In this document: positions 1-8,151 of the stretch, in pieces | Layout: every line of letters begins with the position of its first letter | Numbering within the stretch: the first letter of the stretch is position 1 | Origin: DATBED01 sp036276195 | GTDB taxonomy: Bacteria; Patescibacteriota; Saccharimonadia; Saccharimonadales; UBA4665 | Direction: 5' to 3' | Assembly: GCA_036276195.1 (NCBI GenBank) | Contig: DATBED010000072.1 | Location: 1 to 58,129 of the forward strand | DNA length: 58,129 nucleotides | Position numbers and translations under genes: made by a program | The notes under the pieces: model-generated | What the model was told of the DNA's origin: nothing | Database searches by the model: none | The model's input: the letters and a program-made list of their open reading frames with translations, nothing else

Positions 1-161
1 TCGACAGGTGTAACACAGCAGCCCTCCTCTCTTAAATATTCTTAAATATCTTTAGATAAATACCCCATAACATTTTGCTTTTACTGCATACTATACCCTT
101 ACTATTTTATGATTCTGTTAAATTCTTTACGCAGTGTGGTAGTAGATCCAGCTAGCCACAG

Positions 162-190
162 TTGACATAGTCTGACCCATCCTGTTAATT
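162..190 (+). promoter_or_regulatory. Candidate sigma70 promoter of the first exported protein gene
   Basis: TTGACA at 162-167 and TTAATT at 185-190 are separated by 17 bp, and the start codon lies 15 bp after the -10. The -35 is perfect and the -10 is poor. The rest of 1-205 shows nothing I can assign. Confidence 0.4.
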
Positions 191-205
191 TGTAAATTAG
201 ACTAT

Positions 206-1378
206 ATGAAGAAACTTACAAAAATAAACACGCAAGGCTTTTCTCACGATATTCTAATAATGCTATTTGTGGCAATATTTGCCATAGCAGGAGTAGCCCA
301 CTTAGTGTCGAGTCACGCCGACATTCCTAATCCTGGGCCGGCCTCTAGTGCCACGTTGGTGGCAGCTAACTGCTCGCCAACTTGGGTCAGCGGCAACCAA
401 ATGGTATTTAATCAAAGGGGTTCTAATGGCCTTTTTAATGCCTATATTGGCGATATAAACTGCCAAAACGCTAAGACTCTCTTGCCTGCTACCGGTGGAA
501 ATGTGGGTGCTTCCAGCGTCACACCAGACGGCCAATATGTGGCTCTTGAAGAGGCCTACGGTCCGCAAAAGACCTTTTCGGATTCGCAACCCGGCAAAGG
601 TGTAAATAATGAAATCGTGCTGCTGGATAGAAATACTGGCCGGATCACAACACTTACAACCGGAGGTCTGGGAACTATCTGGGCCAGCCTTAATTCCACC
701 GCCACCAAGATCACCTGGTCGCAAATGGTGAAGACACCGCTTAATTCGGGCAGCATAAAGAATTATGCACTAGGAATCTGGCAAATACACGCAGCCGATA
801 TTACCCCTCAAGGTACCTTGGCAAACGAAAAGGTATGGAGCCAGCCGAACGATCAAGGGTTTTATGAAACGTATGGTTTTTACGGCAATCAGATCATGTT
901 CGCCTCTGATGCCGGCGTTTATCCTAAAAGTAGTCTGGGTAACTGGCTGTCGTCGCAGGATTGGCTGATAGATAGCACGCTGCCTAGCGGGTCGACAGCC
1001 GTGCGCGTTTCTCAACCGTTGCCCAATGGTTTTGGCGGAACCTCAAATGATTATCATGAGTTCATGTCTGTGGCTCCTTCCGGCACGTTTAGCGACAGCG
1101 GACCTTGGTTCTTAACTAGCATTGTTTACCAAGCGAACGGTGGTATGGATTTGTGGCGGATGAAGCCCGATGGATCAGGCCTGCAGAGGTTAACCTATTT
1201 CAACGGGCTCCAATCTCGCTTGAGCTGGCAGCAAGTGCAAGGTTACCCGGCCCCGCAGTATACCATCGTAGCCAATCTGGCAATCGACCCCAATAACCCC
1301 AAAGTTATTTACGCCAATATAATTCATTCTCTCAGTGCCTCTCAAATCGATTGCTGGAAAATCCAAATAGCTCCGTAG
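206..1378 (+). CDS. Exported, N-terminally anchored TolB/PD40-like beta-propeller protein
   Basis: A 390-aa protein with a short basic N-terminus, one hydrophobic segment (about residues 15-37) and a long extracytoplasmic region. The region near residues 310-335 (GMDLWRMKPDGSGLQRLT) is a typical PD40/TolB propeller blade, and similar blades occur earlier (residues about 70-170). It probably sits on the cell surface as a propeller scaffold; its ligand is unknown. The N-terminus (GFSHD, then FVAIFAIAG and SSHA) matches the N-terminus of the minus-strand gene ending at 1973, so both share a sorting or anchoring segment. There is no strong Shine-Dalgarno. The TolB-like fold is inferred from the blade motif; other propeller families are possible. 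Confidence 0.75.
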   Translation: MKKLTKINTQGFSHDILIMLFVAIFAIAGVAHLVSSHADIPNPGPASSATLVAANCSPTWVSGNQMVFNQRGSNGLFNAYIGDINCQNAKTLLPATGGNVGASSVTPDGQYVALEEAYGPQKTFSDSQPGKGVNNEIVLLDRNTGRITTLTTGGLGTIWASLNSTATKITWSQMVKTPLNSGSIKNYALGIWQIHAADITPQGTLANEKVWSQPNDQGFYETYGFYGNQIMFASDAGVYPKSSLGNWLSSQDWLIDSTLPSGSTAVRVSQPLPNGFGGTSNDYHEFMSVAPSGTFSDSGPWFLTSIVYQANGGMDLWRMKPDGSGLQRLTYFNGLQSRLSWQQVQGYPAPQYTIVANLAIDPNNPKVIYANIIHSLSASQIDCWKIQIAP

Positions 1379-1465
1379 CCGTAAATTGACTGGTTGGAGT
1401 TATGTTGACAACAATACTTCAAGATGCAACACTTTAAGCATTAGTAATTTATTAAGAGAAAAACT

Positions 1466-1960
1466 ATGGCAGCTAAAAAATCATCAAAAACATCCAAAAA
1501 GGCCTTTCTTAACCAAAAAAGAACATACACTAACGCGCAGGTCTTAGTATTCGTGCTTATATTCGCATTGGTCGGCATATGGGCGATCTTGCAATCATCG
1601 GCCGCTCCGTCAGCCGGTAAGGGTGGCCACACCAATGGCGGCACAATTAGCGCGCCGCAACTAGTAACCGATAATAACAGCAACGGTATCATTAATTACG
1701 GGGATTGGGTGACCTTTACTATTTCGACCACAGCCACCACGACGCCTTACGTGGCCTTGCAGTGCTTCCAGAATGGTGCGCTAGTGCTCAATGGCCGTGA
1801 CGGCTACTTTGATGGCGCAATAGGCAATCGTACTTTTGGCCTCTCTTCCCCAACTTGGACAAGCGGTGCCGCCAATTGCACAGCTAACTTGATTACCCCG
1901 CCCTCCAGTAACGGTAAATACACGATTCTAGCCACTACCAGCTTCCAAGTATATCCGTAA
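1466..1960 (+). CDS. Small exported, N-terminally anchored protein of unknown function
   Basis: 164 aa: a lysine-rich cytoplasmic start (residues 1-20), one hydrophobic segment (about 27-46) and an extracytoplasmic domain of about 110 residues rich in Thr, Ser, Gly and Asn. Two cysteines (in ALQCFQNG and AANCTAN) could form a disulfide. The membrane segment (VLVFVLIFALVG, then SSAA) resembles that of the gene 87 bp upstream, so the two are probably exported the same way and may be co-transcribed. The C-terminal domain looks Ig-like (alternating strands, Thr/Ser rich), but this is only an impression and no family was recognised. Confidence 0.65.
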   Translation: MAAKKSSKTSKKAFLNQKRTYTNAQVLVFVLIFALVGIWAILQSSAAPSAGKGGHTNGGTISAPQLVTDNNSNGIINYGDWVTFTISTTATTTPYVALQCFQNGALVLNGRDGYFDGAIGNRTFGLSSPTWTSGAANCTANLITPPSSNGKYTILATTSFQVYP

Positions 1961-1972
1961 AGAGACCGACGC

Positions 1973-2998
1973 TTAATTGCCGTAGAGCCGTTGGTGCCAG
2001 TAGCGGATTTCCCAGGACGGCCCTAACTGAATACCATTCTTAACATAATAGTTTTCTCTGGCTGGGACTTCAATGGGGTCGCCGACAACGATACTGCCAT
2101 CCGGGTTTTGCTTGAACTGCTCGACGTTCATTTGCAATCCGGCCAGTTGCGGGGCCAGTTGGTGCACGTAGTTGATCCAAGTTAAAGCATCGGCCTCTGT
2201 TGAGACTCCATCAGATTGACCGACAAAGTCTTGCAGATCAAGGTAGAACGGTGATGGGATCTTGGCAAACAAGTCTTTCAAATTAGCTTGGAGACTTGGC
2301 AAGTTCATGTTATTGGACACACTAGTGTAGGTGCTCCAAAAGGCCGGTGACCACATGAAAGCCTTACTTGACGATACGCCGGAAAGCGCCTGCTCTAGCT
2401 GGTTTATGTAGGTTACGTAGCTGGTCTCAATGTTACTATCCCAAAAGCCGGCCAGGTTAGCTTCGTAGGTAATATACCAGTCGGCTTTGACTGTGGGATA
2501 GCCGGTTTTGAAAGCCTTGGCTAATGTTGTGGATTGGCTAATATTGAGGCTACGGAAATTAGGATCCTCAATACCTTGAATATATTTAGAGCCGCTGCCC
2601 GTCCATGGAAGGTCGATGGTGCCAATATAGGCACGGTCAAAGGCGGGCGTGGAGCCTCCAGGCAAATATGGCTTCAGTATGTCTAGGTAAGTGGTCAGTA
2701 AGTTGCCGTTCTGATCGGCAATATCTTGCAGTACTACAACGTTAATATAGCCAGGTTTGTTGGGGTTACGATGATCTTTCCTAACAGAATCCAGGTAGGA
2801 TTTAAGCTTAGCCGGCGTTATGGTAGACGACAACGAAGACACCTGAATCATCAGCCCCATTGGTGGTTCGCCTGTAGTAATGGAGGCGGCATGACTGGCC
2901 ACTGCGTAACCAGCTCCGCCAATAGTAAAGATAACCACGAACACCAATATGAAAAGATCGTGGGAAAGCCCACGGCTGCCTAATTTATTGAGTTTAAT
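1973..2998 (-). CDS. Exported TIM-barrel-like protein (glycoside hydrolase-like), probable ATT start
   Basis: The first conventional start in frame is TTG at 2947, but this would cut the basic N-terminus and half of the membrane segment. Reading upstream to ATT at 2998 gives MKLNKLGSRGLSHDLFIL, which aligns with MKKLTKINTQGFSHDILI of the first gene in the window. The ATT overlaps the TAA stop of the upstream small membrane protein gene (ATTAA), as ATGA overlaps do, which suggests translational coupling. The exported part (about 300 aa) has features of TIM-barrel glycosidase-like proteins (YITYEANLAGFWDS, AFMWSPAFW, YLDLQDFVGQS) and resembles DUF4434-type domains. I could not assign substrate or catalytic residues. 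Confidence 0.65.
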   Translation of the reverse strand: MKLNKLGSRGLSHDLFILVFVVIFTIGGAGYAVASHAASITTGEPPMGLMIQVSSLSSTITPAKLKSYLDSVRKDHRNPNKPGYINVVVLQDIADQNGNLLTTYLDILKPYLPGGSTPAFDRAYIGTIDLPWTGSGSKYIQGIEDPNFRSLNISQSTTLAKAFKTGYPTVKADWYITYEANLAGFWDSNIETSYVTYINQLEQALSGVSSSKAFMWSPAFWSTYTSVSNNMNLPSLQANLKDLFAKIPSPFYLDLQDFVGQSDGVSTEADALTWINYVHQLAPQLAGLQMNVEQFKQNPDGSIVVGDPIEVPARENYYVKNGIQLGPSWEIRYWHQRLYGN

Positions 2999-3197
2999 GG
3001 CTCCTACCCCTGTTTCGCGTCAATAAATATGCCTGTAACCTGAGGAGCCCTATATACAACGCCATCGCCAGAATGGCTATACTGGTGGCGGTTTTTTGTG
3101 ACACTCCGAATGCTTCCAAAATGCCAAAGGTAATTGCTGGTATTAAAATAATAACCGCCACTAATACCAAGCTGTTTTTCGGGAAGGGCACGAACAT
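2994..3197 (-). CDS. Small two-helix membrane protein
   Basis: 67 aa from ATG at 3197, with two hydrophobic helices (about residues 10-28 and 35-55) and a basic C-terminus (LTRNRGRSH). An upstream TTG at 3233 would add 12 residues. The ATG is preferred because a -10-like TACGAT (3104-3109 on this strand) stops exactly 6 nt before the ATG at 3197, as in many other genes here. Its stop codon overlaps the proposed ATT start of the next gene. It may be an accessory factor for that exported protein, but nothing in the sequence shows a function. Confidence 0.55.
   Translation of the reverse strand: MFVPFPKNSLVLVAVIILIPAITFGILEAFGVSQKTATSIAILAMALYIGLLRLQAYLLTRNRGRSH
3104..3109 (-). promoter_or_regulatory. 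-10-like box of a probable leaderless transcript
   Basis: TACGAT lies 6 nt upstream of the ATG at 3197 as read on the minus strand, that is on the 5' side of the start codon (boxes at 3204-3209 by position). No Shine-Dalgarno is present. The interval given marks the nearby segment loosely; the exact hexamer is at 3204-3209. Confidence 0.2.
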
Positions 3198-3251
3198 ATT
3201 TACATCGTAGCACTTCAGGAAGTTTTCAGGCAATAGTCACGCTTGAGCAAT

Positions 3252-4415
3252 CTATTGTTCGACGAAAGTCAGGGCGTGGCCGATTTTACCGGCTCGGCCG
3301 GTGCGGCCAATTCGATGAACGTAATCTTCGTAGGATTGCGGGGACGAATAGTTAATTACATGGCTAATGTCAGACACGTCGAGGCCTCGAGCGGCAACGT
3401 CAGTGGCAACTAAGACATTAATCTGGCTGTCTTTAAATCTTTTGAGCACCCGCTGTCGCTGTGACTGTGATTTGCCACCATGGATGGAGTCAGACGAAAA
3501 GCCTCTGGCTTCCAGCTCCTTCGATAGCTTTTCCACACTGCGATGGGTATCGTCAAAAACCAAGGCCTTCACAGTTGCCTCTTGAATTAATAGGTCATGC
3601 AGTTTGCCTATTTTGTCGCTGCTGGAGCTAAAATTAATGATATTTTGCTCGACATGATCGCTGCTCTCACCTTGCTTAACCGAAATTAAGAGCGGGTCGT
3701 GGGAAAAGCCGTCGATTATGGCTTTCACCTTGTTGTCTAGTGTGGCCGAGAAATAAAAACTTTGCCTTACGCTGTTGGTGCGGCCAAGAATATGACGAAT
3801 GTCGTTAACAAAGCCCATGTCGAGCATGCGGTCAACTTCATCAAGCACCACTAGGTTGCAATCTGCTAAATCGAGCGATCGACGCTCCAGGTGGTCTTTA
3901 ATCCTGCCGGGTGTGCCGATAATGATCCGTGGGTTATACCTTAGTTGACGCAGCTGCGGGCCCATAGGCACGCCGCCAATCAATATGGCACCGTTCAGAT
4001 CGCTGCCTTTGGCAATTTGGCGGCACTGCTCGTCGATCTGTTGGGCCAGCTCCCTGGTGGGCGCCAAAATAATGGCCCGGCTAGTTCGATCCGTTAGTAG
4101 CCGGTTCAGCAGTGGAACGGCAAAAGCCGCCGTCTTACCCGTGCCGGTATTGGCGAGTCCTACTACGTCGCGACCCTGCAAACCCGCGGGTATGGCTTGA
4201 TCTTGAATCGGCGACGGATCGGTAAAACCCATTCTGGTGAGGTTACTCTTAATTAAGGGGTTTAGGGCAAACTCGGCAAAGGTGTGGGCCGGTGAATACT
4301 GCGTCGCGGTTTGAGGCTTGGCGCTCTGTATAAAGCGCGAAGGGTGGATATAGTCTTTGCGTCTAGCTTGGCCGCGGCCATGGCGGTCAGGCCGTTTGTT
4401 TTGATAATAGGGCAT
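3252..4415 (-). CDS. DEAD-box ATP-dependent RNA helicase
   Basis: 387 aa with all core motifs in order: Q motif (GFTDPSPIQDQAIP, about 63-76), motif I ANTGTGKTA (about 88-96), PTREL (about 119), GTPGR (about 167), a DEVD variant of motif II (about 192), SAT (about 223), a central RGLD, and HRIGRTGRAG (about 367). The N-terminus (residues 1-40) is basic and likely binds RNA. There is no C-terminal extension beyond the second RecA lobe, so it is a minimal RhlE-like helicase for RNA unwinding, for example in ribosome assembly or cold adaptation. The start ATG has an AAGGAT-like ribosome site upstream. The substitution of Val for Ala in motif II occurs in some family members. Confidence 0.93.
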   Translation of the reverse strand: MPYYQNKRPDRHGRGQARRKDYIHPSRFIQSAKPQTATQYSPAHTFAEFALNPLIKSNLTRMGFTDPSPIQDQAIPAGLQGRDVVGLANTGTGKTAAFAVPLLNRLLTDRTSRAIILAPTRELAQQIDEQCRQIAKGSDLNGAILIGGVPMGPQLRQLRYNPRIIIGTPGRIKDHLERRSLDLADCNLVVLDEVDRMLDMGFVNDIRHILGRTNSVRQSFYFSATLDNKVKAIIDGFSHDPLLISVKQGESSDHVEQNIINFSSSSDKIGKLHDLLIQEATVKALVFDDTHRSVEKLSKELEARGFSSDSIHGGKSQSQRQRVLKRFKDSQINVLVATDVAARGLDVSDISHVINYSSPQSYEDYVHRIGRTGRAGKIGHALTFVEQ

Positions 4416-4576
4416 AAAAAATGAATCCTTTTGATTAGTACTTAATGAATCGGTTGTCTACAATGAACATCGAGTCAATTAAGTGCATCTCTGGATCCAT
4501 TAGAAACAATACTATAACTTTAGCATAATTGGTTTAGATATGCAAAAAGAAATTAAAAAAGCGGAGCCCTTAAAAA

Positions 4577-5074
4577 TTAATACGGGCAGTCTTTAGTAAT
4601 AGACCTTGACTGTATGGCTTGGGCATCTTGCACTAAGGCATGCGTTTGCCAGTAAAGCTTACTTTCGGTGCTTTCGTGCTCGTCGCCGGGGAATGCCGGG
4701 CTGGAAGGGCCAATCCAGGCATCTTGTATCTCGTAATCACCATTGTCGTCTTTCTCTACGATAAGGGTAAATATCTGGCTAGGCTGAGGGTAGCGATTTT
4801 TGGCAAACCGCGAGAACGTCGCCGTCTTCATTGGCTGGGCATAATAGATGACATCTTTCTCGCTCGTCGCCACGATGTCGGTAGTGCCGATGTTGCGCCC
4901 CATATCGCGTTCAATTATTATTCTTACGCCTTTAAGATCCAACGGCAAAAGCACCTCTTTAACGAGATTAATCAGGTATGGACGGCGGCTCAAGTAGCGC
5001 CCGGCCGGCGACGCAATAAGATTAATATAAATCTCATATCCACTATCAGACTGGGCTATCGTGTGCCTATACAT
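4577..5074 (-). CDS. Conserved-looking protein of unknown function
   Basis: 165 aa, soluble, with no membrane segment or recognised domain. The C-terminal part carries a distinctive segment, DAWIGPSSPAFPGDEHEST, followed by YWQTHALVQD. I have an impression of similar segments in other Patescibacteria proteins but cannot verify this. A TATACT box followed by a TAAGAG-like ribosome site precedes the ATG. It lies upstream of, and co-directional with, the RNA helicase gene, with 161 bp between them that hold no gene. No function can be proposed. Confidence 0.6.
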   Translation of the reverse strand: MYRHTIAQSDSGYEIYINLIASPAGRYLSRRPYLINLVKEVLLPLDLKGVRIIIERDMGRNIGTTDIVATSEKDVIYYAQPMKTATFSRFAKNRYPQPSQIFTLIVEKDDNGDYEIQDAWIGPSSPAFPGDEHESTESKLYWQTHALVQDAQAIQSRSITKDCPY

Positions 5075-5269
5075 AAATGCTCTTACCCTAAGTATACCCT
5101 ATTCCGCCCAAAACCCCTCCCAGAACCCCGGCAAGGTGTGGTTCTGTCCATCTGAGCAAACGTTGCTTCTATAATTCCAACATAGTGTTCGTTAGGACGT
5201 TCGTCGCCAACGGAAAACAACTAGTCACATCTGTTAGGCTTCGCATAGTTTACGGGTTGGGCCACTCCC

Positions 5270-5321
5270 TTTTATTGGCGACGTATAAAGTATGGCATTT
5301 GCCATACTTTATACTGCTGGC
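5270..5321. repeat. Palindromic intergenic repeat, copy 1
   Basis: A 52-bp element containing a perfect 15-bp inverted repeat (5283-5297 and 5300-5314; GTATAAAGTATGGCA and its complement) with a 2-nt TT spacer. 49 of 52 positions match a second copy at 57832-57883. It lies in the 430-bp gap between the unknown gene at 5074 and the RRM gene. Function unknown: it could be a protein operator, an RNA hairpin or a small mobile palindrome. Confidence 0.75.
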
Positions 5322-5373
5322 CTGGAAAGTAGTGACTGAAGGACACGTGATAGGTGCAAGGCAAATCAATCTA

Positions 5374-5382
5374 TGCTATAGT
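5374..5382 (+). promoter_or_regulatory. Extended -10 promoter of the RRM protein gene
   Basis: TG-C-TATAGT at 5374-5382 is an extended -10 element. No -35 is evident. Transcription from here would give a leader of about 115 nt before the RRM start codon. Apart from this and the palindromic repeat, 5075-5504 holds nothing I can support; a 79-codon open frame at 5185-5424 was judged spurious. Confidence 0.45.
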
Positions 5383-5504
5383 ATAAGTAAGCAAGTGGTT
5401 ACTAGAACCTCTCCGTTATCATAATTAGTTCTTCAAAACTTACTATCATCGCGGTCAGACAAGTATTAAACGAGCGATATTAGTTAAAAGAAGGAATAAA
5501 TAAC

Positions 5505-5792
5505 ATGGCAATGAAACTTTACGTAGGTGGTCTGGCATACAGCGTCACCGAACAAGAACTAGAGGCATTATTTGCTGAATACGGTAAAGTTACCAGCACG
5601 GCAGTTATAAAAGATCGTGACAGCGGCCAGTCTAAGGGCTTTGGCTTTATTGAAATGGCAGACGATACCGAAGCTAAGGCTGCAATGGCTGCCCTGAATG
5701 GCAAAGATGTCAGTGGACGCTCAATTATGGTCAATGAGGCTCGCCCACAAGAAGATCGACGCTCCGGCGGCGGCTTTCGTAAATCTTACTAA
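5505..5792 (+). CDS. Single-RRM RNA-binding protein
   Basis: 95 aa forming one RNA recognition motif: RNP-2 LYVGGL (residues 4-9) and RNP-1 KGFGFIEM (about 43-50), followed by a short Gly/Arg tail (GGGFRKSY). This is the layout of bacterial cold-inducible Rbp proteins, which bind single-stranded RNA and are often induced by cold. An AAGGA ribosome site precedes the ATG by about 9 nt. The long leader upstream would fit post-transcriptional control, but that is inference. Confidence 0.93.
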   Translation: MAMKLYVGGLAYSVTEQELEALFAEYGKVTSTAVIKDRDSGQSKGFGFIEMADDTEAKAAMAALNGKDVSGRSIMVNEARPQEDRRSGGGFRKSY

Positions 5793-5856
5793 GATAACTA
5801 TTTAAAGGTAAATAGTGGTGCTGGCGGAAGGGCCAGTTTCTTAAGAGACGGGCACT

Positions 5857-6912
5857 ATGAAAATTAAGCAACGCATTGAGATAGTGGCTTCCACCCAAAG
5901 CGGGCTTAGCCCGATGGGAAGTAAGTCACGCGAGTCGGTGCTGGCTGTCCTAGCCAAGCACTATAGCTCCGTTCGCATTACAATTGTTAATAGTGAGTCA
6001 GATCTCGAAGCACTAGTTGACCGGCGACCCGACTTAGTTTTTCTGGGAATGAAGCTTGTGCTGAGTGATCAGAGCTTGGGCTTGCGAGACCCGAATAAGA
6101 TCTGGGTGAGTCAGTACCTTGACGAGCACGGCATAGCCTATACGGGGTCTAATCACCTAGCTCACGAGCTGGAGATCAATAAGGCCTGGGCCAAACAGTG
6201 TGCCTTAAGTGCCGGGCTTCTAACCTCGCCTTTTCACGTTATCGAGAGAGGCCAATGGCAGACTACAGAAGATACTTACCTAACTTACCCGGTTTTTGTT
6301 AAGCCGACTAGTCGGGGTGGCGGCCAAGGCATTAACAGCCAATCGGTAGTCTATAATTATGGCGAATTGAAAGCCAAAGTTAGGTCGCTGGCACTTGAAT
6401 TGCACTCCGATTCGCTAATTGAAGAGTACTTGCCCGGCCGAGAATTTAGTGTAGCTATTCTGAAAGACGAGGCTTCGGCGCATTATTCGGTGATGCCCAT
6501 AGAGCTTATCGCTCCCCTTAACGAACGCGGCGCCCGTTTGCTCAGTGCGGAGGTAAAAACCGCCGACACGGAACGTTCCATAAAGGTGGCAGACGAAGCA
6601 ATCAAAGCTTCGGTTTGTGAGCTAGCTATCAATGTGTTTAAGGCTTTGGGGGCGCGTGACTATGGCCGGATAGATATTCGCCTGGGTGAATCTGGCGAGC
6701 CTTATTTTCTGGAAGCAAACCTCATGCCAAGCCTCAAAAAGAACAAGGGCAATTACTTTCCTAAGGCCTGCCGCCTCAACATTGACCTTGATTATGAACA
6801 GATGATTCTGGGTATTGCCAGGCTTGGCCTGGCACGCGCCAAGAGCGCCGACGAAGCTATAGCCGAAGCCGGTACTATAAAAATCCTGCCGACTCTAGAG
6901 CCAGTATTCTAG
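5857..6912 (+). CDS. D-alanine--D-alanine ligase-like ATP-grasp protein
   Basis: 351 aa. Residues 1-90 form a Rossmann-like N-terminal domain containing RPDLVFLGMK, followed by a central domain (YPVFVKPTSRGGGQGI, ATP-binding loop) and a C-terminal ATP-grasp signature GRIDIRLGESGEPYFLEAN, where Asp, Glu and Asn bind magnesium. The closing NLMPSL replaces the more common N-(S/T)-xPG, so the acceptor may differ from D-alanine. The likely reaction is ATP-dependent ligation of two D-amino acids for peptidoglycan. It follows the RRM gene by 64 bp on the same strand. A related ATP-grasp ligase is the main alternative. Confidence 0.75.
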   Translation: MKIKQRIEIVASTQSGLSPMGSKSRESVLAVLAKHYSSVRITIVNSESDLEALVDRRPDLVFLGMKLVLSDQSLGLRDPNKIWVSQYLDEHGIAYTGSNHLAHELEINKAWAKQCALSAGLLTSPFHVIERGQWQTTEDTYLTYPVFVKPTSRGGGQGINSQSVVYNYGELKAKVRSLALELHSDSLIEEYLPGREFSVAILKDEASAHYSVMPIELIAPLNERGARLLSAEVKTADTERSIKVADEAIKASVCELAINVFKALGARDYGRIDIRLGESGEPYFLEANLMPSLKKNKGNYFPKACRLNIDLDYEQMILGIARLGLARAKSADEAIAEAGTIKILPTLEPVF

Positions 6913-6922
6913 CCCGTAGTAC

Positions 6923-7474
6923 TTAGTATGGGCTGCCTGAAGACGAGTTGCTGGTTGGTTGGGTTGAGGAACTTGAAGGGGCCGTGCTGGTCGATTGAGA
7001 CGAGGAAGAGGCAGCAGCCGGTTTAGCTATGCTGAAATTAGCTACGCCATTACCGGTAACTTGCCCACTGCTATCAGATACAAAAGTGTAAAGAGGCATT
7101 CCATTGTATGTAAATTGTGTTTGCCCGTTATCGGTTCGCTTTAAAGTGCCTACGCCTGATGGTAGCCCAGTGGTTGAGCCCGTGTCTTGATAGGCTGGCC
7201 AGCTAGCCAGTAATGATCCGGTTACGTTACTTACGCCGGAGCTATCGCTATTGTAGGTATATAGCGCGTCACCCTTTGGCTCTGCCAGGTAACTTCCCAG
7301 ACTTGAATTAGTTTTGGTTACCAATACGGCATTATTAACTGCTGGTGCGCTAATCTTCGTTGAGGAGCTTGTGGCCACAGTAGCTTTGGGTGATTTATGG
7401 AAGATAGCGTAGCCGCCAACTATCACAATAATCACGACGACTATTCCTATTAACATTGTTGAATTCTTCTTCAT
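6923..7474 (-). CDS. Membrane-anchored 'secreted repeat' protein (COG4315-like)
   Basis: 183 aa: an N-terminal membrane anchor (about residues 7-25), then two copies of the Y-x-(FWY)-x-x-D type repeat: GDALYTYNSDSSG and GMPLYTFVSDSSG. Repeats like this define the lipoprotein family of COG4315 (PF03640). There is no lipobox cysteine, so a transmembrane anchor replaces lipidation. The last 40 residues are a Ser/Thr/Pro/Gln linker. The family's function is unknown. The upstream gap contains a TGTAAC-N16-CGTTA element shared with the ECF sigma gene, so it is a likely target of that sigma factor. Confidence 0.8.
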   Translation of the reverse strand: MKKNSTMLIGIVVVIIVIVGGYAIFHKSPKATVATSSSTKISAPAVNNAVLVTKTNSSLGSYLAEPKGDALYTYNSDSSGVSNVTGSLLASWPAYQDTGSTTGLPSGVGTLKRTDNGQTQFTYNGMPLYTFVSDSSGQVTGNGVANFSIAKPAAASSSSQSTSTAPSSSSTQPTSNSSSGSPY

Positions 7475-7548
7475 CTTGCATCCTTTCGTTAAACAAATCT
7501 GAACTAATAGCTTATGTACAGATCTCGAATTTTACTTCCTACATTGTA

Positions 7549-7575
7549 TAACGATGCAACCGCCGTTTTGTTACA
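7549..7575 (-). promoter_or_regulatory. Candidate ECF-sigma promoter of the secreted-repeat gene
   Basis: On the minus strand TGTAAC (7575-7570) is followed after 16 bp by CGTTA (7553-7549). AAC-containing -35 and CGT-containing -10 elements are typical of ECF promoters. The same TGTAAC-N16-CGTTA arrangement occurs at the start of the sigma gene. Confidence 0.5.
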
Positions 7576-7587
7576 CACAGCGCCGAT

Positions 7588-8151
7588 TTAGACGTTGCTT
7601 AGAGATATGAGGGTGTTATTTATGACCTCACGCTCCGAGCTTGGAGCCATATTAGCTGCCTGTTGCAAATTAGTCTTGCAATACTCAAATACTGCATAGT
7701 TTGCAGGGGCTGATTTATAAGCTGATGCCTCGGTTTGATAGTCTGCAAGTGTGGCCAGAACCAGATTCGAATTGGCGTGCTCAGCTATAAGTTGTTTGAC
7801 CTCCTGAGCTCGTTTCATCATAACGGTTCCCCTGAAGTCTGGATCTACCGACATAGAAAGATTATCAGATAGTTTCTGCACAGGGTATAACATACTGCCA
7901 GGCAAGACAGTTTGGGACGATATAACTAATGCCATTCCAAGTGCCAGACCCGTTATTGATGTTATTCCAATCGGCAAAAGTTTCTTCCATCTACTTTGGT
8001 ATTGCCTGCGCGATTGATATTTCGACAATGAACCGCTAGAGTTTTTTAGCTGTTTAAGATTAGTCGCTAAAGGCAATAATCCTTTAATTTCTGAATCGGT
8101 AGCACCGGCCAATTTTAGTTCTTGTCTTAGATTGTTGGATTGATGCTTCAT
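7588..8151 (-). CDS. Membrane anti-sigma factor-like protein (DUF5667-type)
   Basis: 187 aa. A cytoplasmic N-terminal region (1-57) is followed by one transmembrane helix (about 58-78) and an extracytoplasmic domain beginning with PGSMLYPVQK (84-93), a motif typical of DUF5667 domains found next to ECF sigma genes. Its start codon overlaps the sigma gene's stop by 4 bp (ATGA). The expected role is to hold the sigma factor at the membrane until a surface signal releases it. There is no zinc-binding anti-sigma motif. The function is inferred mainly from gene order and topology. Confidence 0.7.
   Translation of the reverse strand: MKHQSNNLRQELKLAGATDSEIKGLLPLATNLKQLKNSSGSLSKYQSRRQYQSRWKKLLPIGITSITGLALGMALVISSQTVLPGSMLYPVQKLSDNLSMSVDPDFRGTVMMKRAQEVKQLIAEHANSNLVLATLADYQTEASAYKSAPANYAVFEYCKTNLQQAANMAPSSEREVINNTLISLSNV

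Noticed and set aside
302..1015. Several minus-strand open frames inside the first exported protein gene
   Set aside because: They have no start signals, and the plus-strand gene has a membrane segment and propeller motifs, so these are shadows.
5185..5424. 79-codon open frame in the gap before the RRM gene
   Set aside because: It runs through the palindromic repeat and the extended -10 box, has no ribosome site and a composition unlike real proteins here.
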